Part shown: piece after piece, positions 5,627 to 7,470 of the stretch | Numbering within the stretch: the first letter of the stretch is position 1 | Layout of the letters: the number at the start of each line of letters is the position of its first letter | NCBI GenBank assembly: GCA_019347995.1 | Contig: JAHWKH010000108.1 | Span: 1 to 7,470 of the forward strand | Direction: 5' to 3' | Source of the DNA: Gemmatimonadota bacterium | GTDB taxonomy: Bacteria; Gemmatimonadota; Gemmatimonadetes; Longimicrobiales; UBA6960 | DNA length: 7,470 nt | Position numbers and translations under genes: made by a program | Notes under the pieces: model-generated | What the model saw: only the letters and a program-made list of their open reading frames with translations | What the model was told of the DNA's origin: nothing | Database searches by the model: none

Positions 5627-6892
5627 CCCACGTGGATGATCTGGCTCCGGCGCGTCCCCACGGACACCATGCGGATGGGCGCCCCGGTGACCTCCTCGAT
5701 GCGGTCGAGGTAGGCGCGCGCGTTCCGGGGCAGATCCGTCAGGGAGCGTGCGCCCGTCGTGTCCGCCTCCCAGCCCGGCATCGTCTCGTAGCGCGGCTCC
5801 ACGTGCTCGAGCAGGCTCGTGTCGGCGGGGAAATCGCGGCGGCAGCCGCCGTCCGCGGTGCAGTACTCCAGGCCGATGGACACCTCGGCGAGGGTATCCA
5901 GCACGTCGAGCTTGGTGACCGCGAGCCCCGTGAGGCCCGCGGGCGGCGTAGCGCGCCAGGACCGCGTCGAACCAGCCGCAGCGGCGAGGGCGGCCGGTGG
6001 TGGCGCCGAACTCTCCCCCCAGCTCCCGGATGCGGGCGTCCATCTCGGGCTCGAACCCGGTGGGCAGCGGGCCGTTGCCCACGCGGGTGGTGTAGGCCTT
6101 CACGACCCCGACGACCTCGTCGATGGCGGTGGGGCCGATACCCACGCCGATGGCGGCGCCGCCCGCCGTCGTGTTGGACGACGTGACGAAGGGGTACGTG
6201 CCGTGATCCAGGTCCAGGGCGGTCCCCTGGGCGCCCTCGAGCAGGACCGAGCGGCCCGCGTCCAGGGCGTCCATCACCTCGATGCCCGTGTCGGTGGCCA
6301 GCAGATGGAGCCGGCTGCCCGAGTCCAGCGCCCGGGCCACCTCCGCATCCAGCCCGCCGTCGTCGCCACCCAGCCGTTCGCGGGCGCGTGCCAGCCCCGC
6401 CTCCACGCGCTCGCGCACCCTGGAGGCGTCCCCCAGGTCGGCGACGCGCACCCCCCGACGGCCCGCCTTCTCCTCGTAGGCGGGGCCGATCCCCCGCCCC
6501 GTCGTGCCGATCTTCTCCGACGCCCTGTCCTCGGCCGCCCGGTCCAGCGCGCGGTGGTACGGCATGAGGAGATGGGCACGCTCGCTCACGCCCACGCGCC
6601 CCTCGAGGTCGATGCCCCGCTCCCGCAGCGCGTCGTACTCCTCGAAGAACTGGAGGACGTCGAGGACGACGCCGTTGCCCAGGAGGCAGCGCTTGCCCTC
6701 GTGGAGGATGCCGGAGGGGATCTGGTGGAGGATGAACTCGTCTTCGCCCACGTGGACCGTGTGCCCCGCGTTGGCCCCGCCCTGGTAGCGGGCGATGACG
6801 TCGGCCTCCTCGGCCAGCACGTCGACGATCTTCCCCTTGCCCTCGTCGCCCCACTGGCAGCCGACGACCACGGTGCACGTGCCATGGGCCAT
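5623..6892 (-). pseudogene. purA: Adenylosuccinate synthetase PurA, interrupted by a frameshift near 5941
   Basis: PurA condenses IMP and aspartate using GTP, the first committed step to AMP. Residues 1-317 (6892 to about 5942) read normally: CQWGDEGKGK (12-21, with the active-site Asp), GGANAGHT (38-45, His44), GTTGRGIGPAY (129-139), EGAQGTALDLDHGTYPF (219-235), TTRVGNGPLPTG (268-279) and ATTGRPRRCGWFDAVLARYA (297-316). The next conserved block, GLTGLAVTKLDVLDTL with the guanine-recognising TKLD, is in another frame (5940-5623) and continues properly to ETMPGW, TGAPIRMVSVG and the stop at 5625-5623. Homologues have about four residues between RYA and GLTG; here the spacing fits loss of five bases. 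Total length otherwise matches the usual 425-430. The ATG at 6892 follows GGGGAGGG with about 9-nt spacing. It may be a sequencing or assembly error, since PurA is normally essential on minimal nutrients. Confidence 0.9.
5936..5946 (-). other. purA frameshift site
   Basis: On the minus strand the codons TAC GCC GCC CGC GGG lead out of the PurA frame, while GCG GGC CTC ACG GGG (from 5940) restores it. Reading through would need a +1 shift but would leave the protein about two residues short relative to the family. A 5-nt deletion in a codon pair such as Arg-Val-Asn fits better. The surrounding run of G and C bases is the kind of context where base-calling errors occur. There is no obvious slippery heptamer with a downstream pseudoknot. 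Confidence 0.75.
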
Positions 6893-6975
6893 GCTGGAGG
6901 TCCCTCCCCAGGGTTGTTTGCGTCGTTCGCGTAGGGGAGGCACGGCGCCGGGAACGGCCCGGCCGACCGCGAATT

Positions 6976-7003
6976 AGGGCCCTCCCCGTGGGGGGAGGGC
7001 CCT
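6976..7003 (-). terminator. Perfect 12-bp hairpin upstream of purA
   Basis: Arms AGGGCCCTCCCC (6976-6987) and GGGGAGGGCCCT (6992-7003) are perfectly complementary around a 4-nt loop, giving a very stable GC stem. In the minus-strand transcript it is followed by AATT, a vestigial U-tract; on the plus strand nothing T-rich follows. It lies 84 nt upstream of the purA start, so it could end minus-strand transcription arriving from the right, or act as an attenuator in the purA leader. U-poor stem-loops of this kind are common 3' ends in GC-rich genomes. Because it also precedes the divergent MFS gene, a DNA-level operator role is possible. Confidence 0.5.
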
Positions 7004-7049
7004 CGCTGGTGCATCCTCCGGGGGAAGCGAGAGGGGGGTCGCGGTGGCG

Positions 7050-7069
7050 TCAATCGGAATCAATCGGGA
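7050..7069 (+). repeat. Short direct repeat before the MFS gene
   Basis: TCAATCGGAA is followed immediately by TCAATCGGGA, a 10-nt tandem repeat with one mismatch. It lies 11 bases before the proposed MFS start in a relatively AT-rich spot. It could be part of an operator or a promoter element, but it is short and I cannot assign a regulator. Confidence 0.35.
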
Positions 7070-7080
7070 CCGGAGGGCCC

Positions 7081-7356
7081 GTGCGGGCGCCACCCGCGTG
7101 GCGAACGCGGCGCGGGCGGGGCGGGCGGGCCCCCTTCCGCCGTCGGGCGCGAGCCCTCCTCCTGACCACGCGCTCGCCGCTGGGCCTGCTGGCCCCCTAT
7201 CGGCGCGTCCTGGAGGTCCCCCATGTGCCGGCCCTGGTGGTGGGTTCGCTGCTGGGGCGCCTGCCCTACGGGATGTCCTCGCTGGCGCTGGTGCTCTTCC
7301 TCGTGGCCCAGACCGGCTCGTTCGCCGCGGCCGGCGCGGTCGCCGCGTCCGTGGTG
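7081..7356 (+). CDS. MFS transporter, N-terminal fragment that loses homology near 7356
   Basis: The frame starting at 7081 reads, after an Arg-rich leader, SPLGLLAPYRRVLEVPHVPA (about residues 32-51), then LVVGSLLGRLPYGMSSLALV and LFLVAQTGSFAAAGAVAAS. This is the typical start of a major facilitator superfamily permease: cytoplasmic N-terminus, TM1 with GRLPYG, then an A/V-rich TM2 onset. It would sit in the inner membrane; the substrate is unknown. I propose GTG at 7081-7083 after GGAGGG (7072-7077, only 3 nt spacing); no in-frame ATG occurs until within TM1, so the start is uncertain. The first ~25 residues are unusually Arg-rich. After about codon 92 the frame stays open to the window end but reads PTRSVLEQQPDPVEVV and similar, which is not MFS-like. 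The remaining ten or so helices are missing. Confidence 0.6.
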
Positions 7357-7362
7357 CCGACG

Positions 7363-7470
7363 CGCTCCGTGCTCGAGCAGCAGCCGGACCCCGTCGAGGT
7401 CGTGCCAGTCGAGCTTGCGGACCAGCATGAGCGAGAGGCTCTCGTCGGTGAGCTGCCCGGTGCCGAGGAG
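7363..7470 (-). CDS. Ankyrin-repeat protein fragment (interior of a longer gene)
   Basis: On the minus strand, from the right window edge, the frame reads LLGTGQLTDESLSLM, then LVRKLDWHDLDGVRLLLEHG and A. The DLDGVRLLLEHGA segment is a strong match to the second helix and turn of an ankyrin repeat, which normally continues as D-P-N plus a loop. Instead, after 7363 the frame reads RRHHGRGDRAGRG to a stop at 7062-7060, which is the antisense of the MFS gene. So 36 codons of an ankyrin protein are visible, with upstream sequence beyond the window. Ankyrin repeats are protein-interaction modules; no specific function can be assigned. It faces the MFS fragment head-on, so both cannot be complete genes here. 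Confidence 0.5.

Noticed and set aside
4475..5713. 412-codon plus-strand frame antisense to the monooxygenase
   Set aside because: No family motifs; the minus strand has complete FAD-binding motifs.
5936..5946. Programmed +1 ribosomal frameshift in purA
   Set aside because: No convincing slippery site, stop codon or stimulatory structure, and a +1 shift would leave PurA about two residues short in a conserved segment.
6893..6975. Consensus promoter for purA
   Set aside because: I found no -35/-10 pair with acceptable spacing on the minus strand, so none is annotated.
7060..7362. Complete 122-codon ankyrin-like gene on the minus strand ending at 7060
   Set aside because: Only the part right of 7363 resembles ankyrin; the remainder is the antisense of MFS coding sequence.

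Overview
The window is very GC-rich bacterial chromosome. Codon bias is strong enough that long open frames appear antisense to most real genes. Gene content and protein style point to a high-GC, Gram-negative-type bacterium: a translation/SRP operon, a secreted Cys/His-rich TPR protein of a kind common in environmental Gemmatimonadota- and Bacteroidota-like genomes, and PurA. Gemmatimonadota is my best guess, at low confidence because no 16S or other taxonomic marker is present.

Layout. (1) 1-2612, minus strand: the conserved translation/secretion operon ffh - rpsP - rimM, with rimM running off the left edge. A good sigma70-type promoter lies at 2726-2754, about 115 nt before the ffh start. 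S16 carries a roughly 190-residue low-complexity tail. No KH-domain gene (khpA) lies between rpsP and rimM; that 63-nt gap instead holds a perfect 10-bp hairpin. (2) 2613-2913: a divergent intergenic region. (3) 2914-4533, plus strand: an exported tetratricopeptide-type protein of unknown function. (4) 4547-6892, minus strand: purA followed by an FAD-dependent monooxygenase gene whose GTG start overlaps the purA stop (GTGA). purA is broken by a frameshift near 5941. This fuses the PurA N-terminal three quarters in frame with the monooxygenase, so automatic callers will probably report one fusion protein. (5) 6893-7470: an intergenic region with a perfect 12-bp hairpin, then the 5' end of a divergent MFS transporter gene. 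Its homology stops abruptly near 7356 and gives way to an ankyrin-repeat coding segment on the opposite strand, which looks like a chimeric join or rearrangement breakpoint.

The identifiable genes are mostly housekeeping: cotranslational membrane targeting (Ffh), the small ribosomal subunit (S16, RimM) and AMP synthesis (PurA). The monooxygenase and the TPR protein are accessory. I see no defence system, CRISPR array, insertion sequence, tRNA or rRNA. The points most worth attention are the purA frameshift/fusion, the MFS/ankyrin junction, the S16 tail, and the TPR protein's conserved Cys/His pattern with an 18-bp internal duplication.
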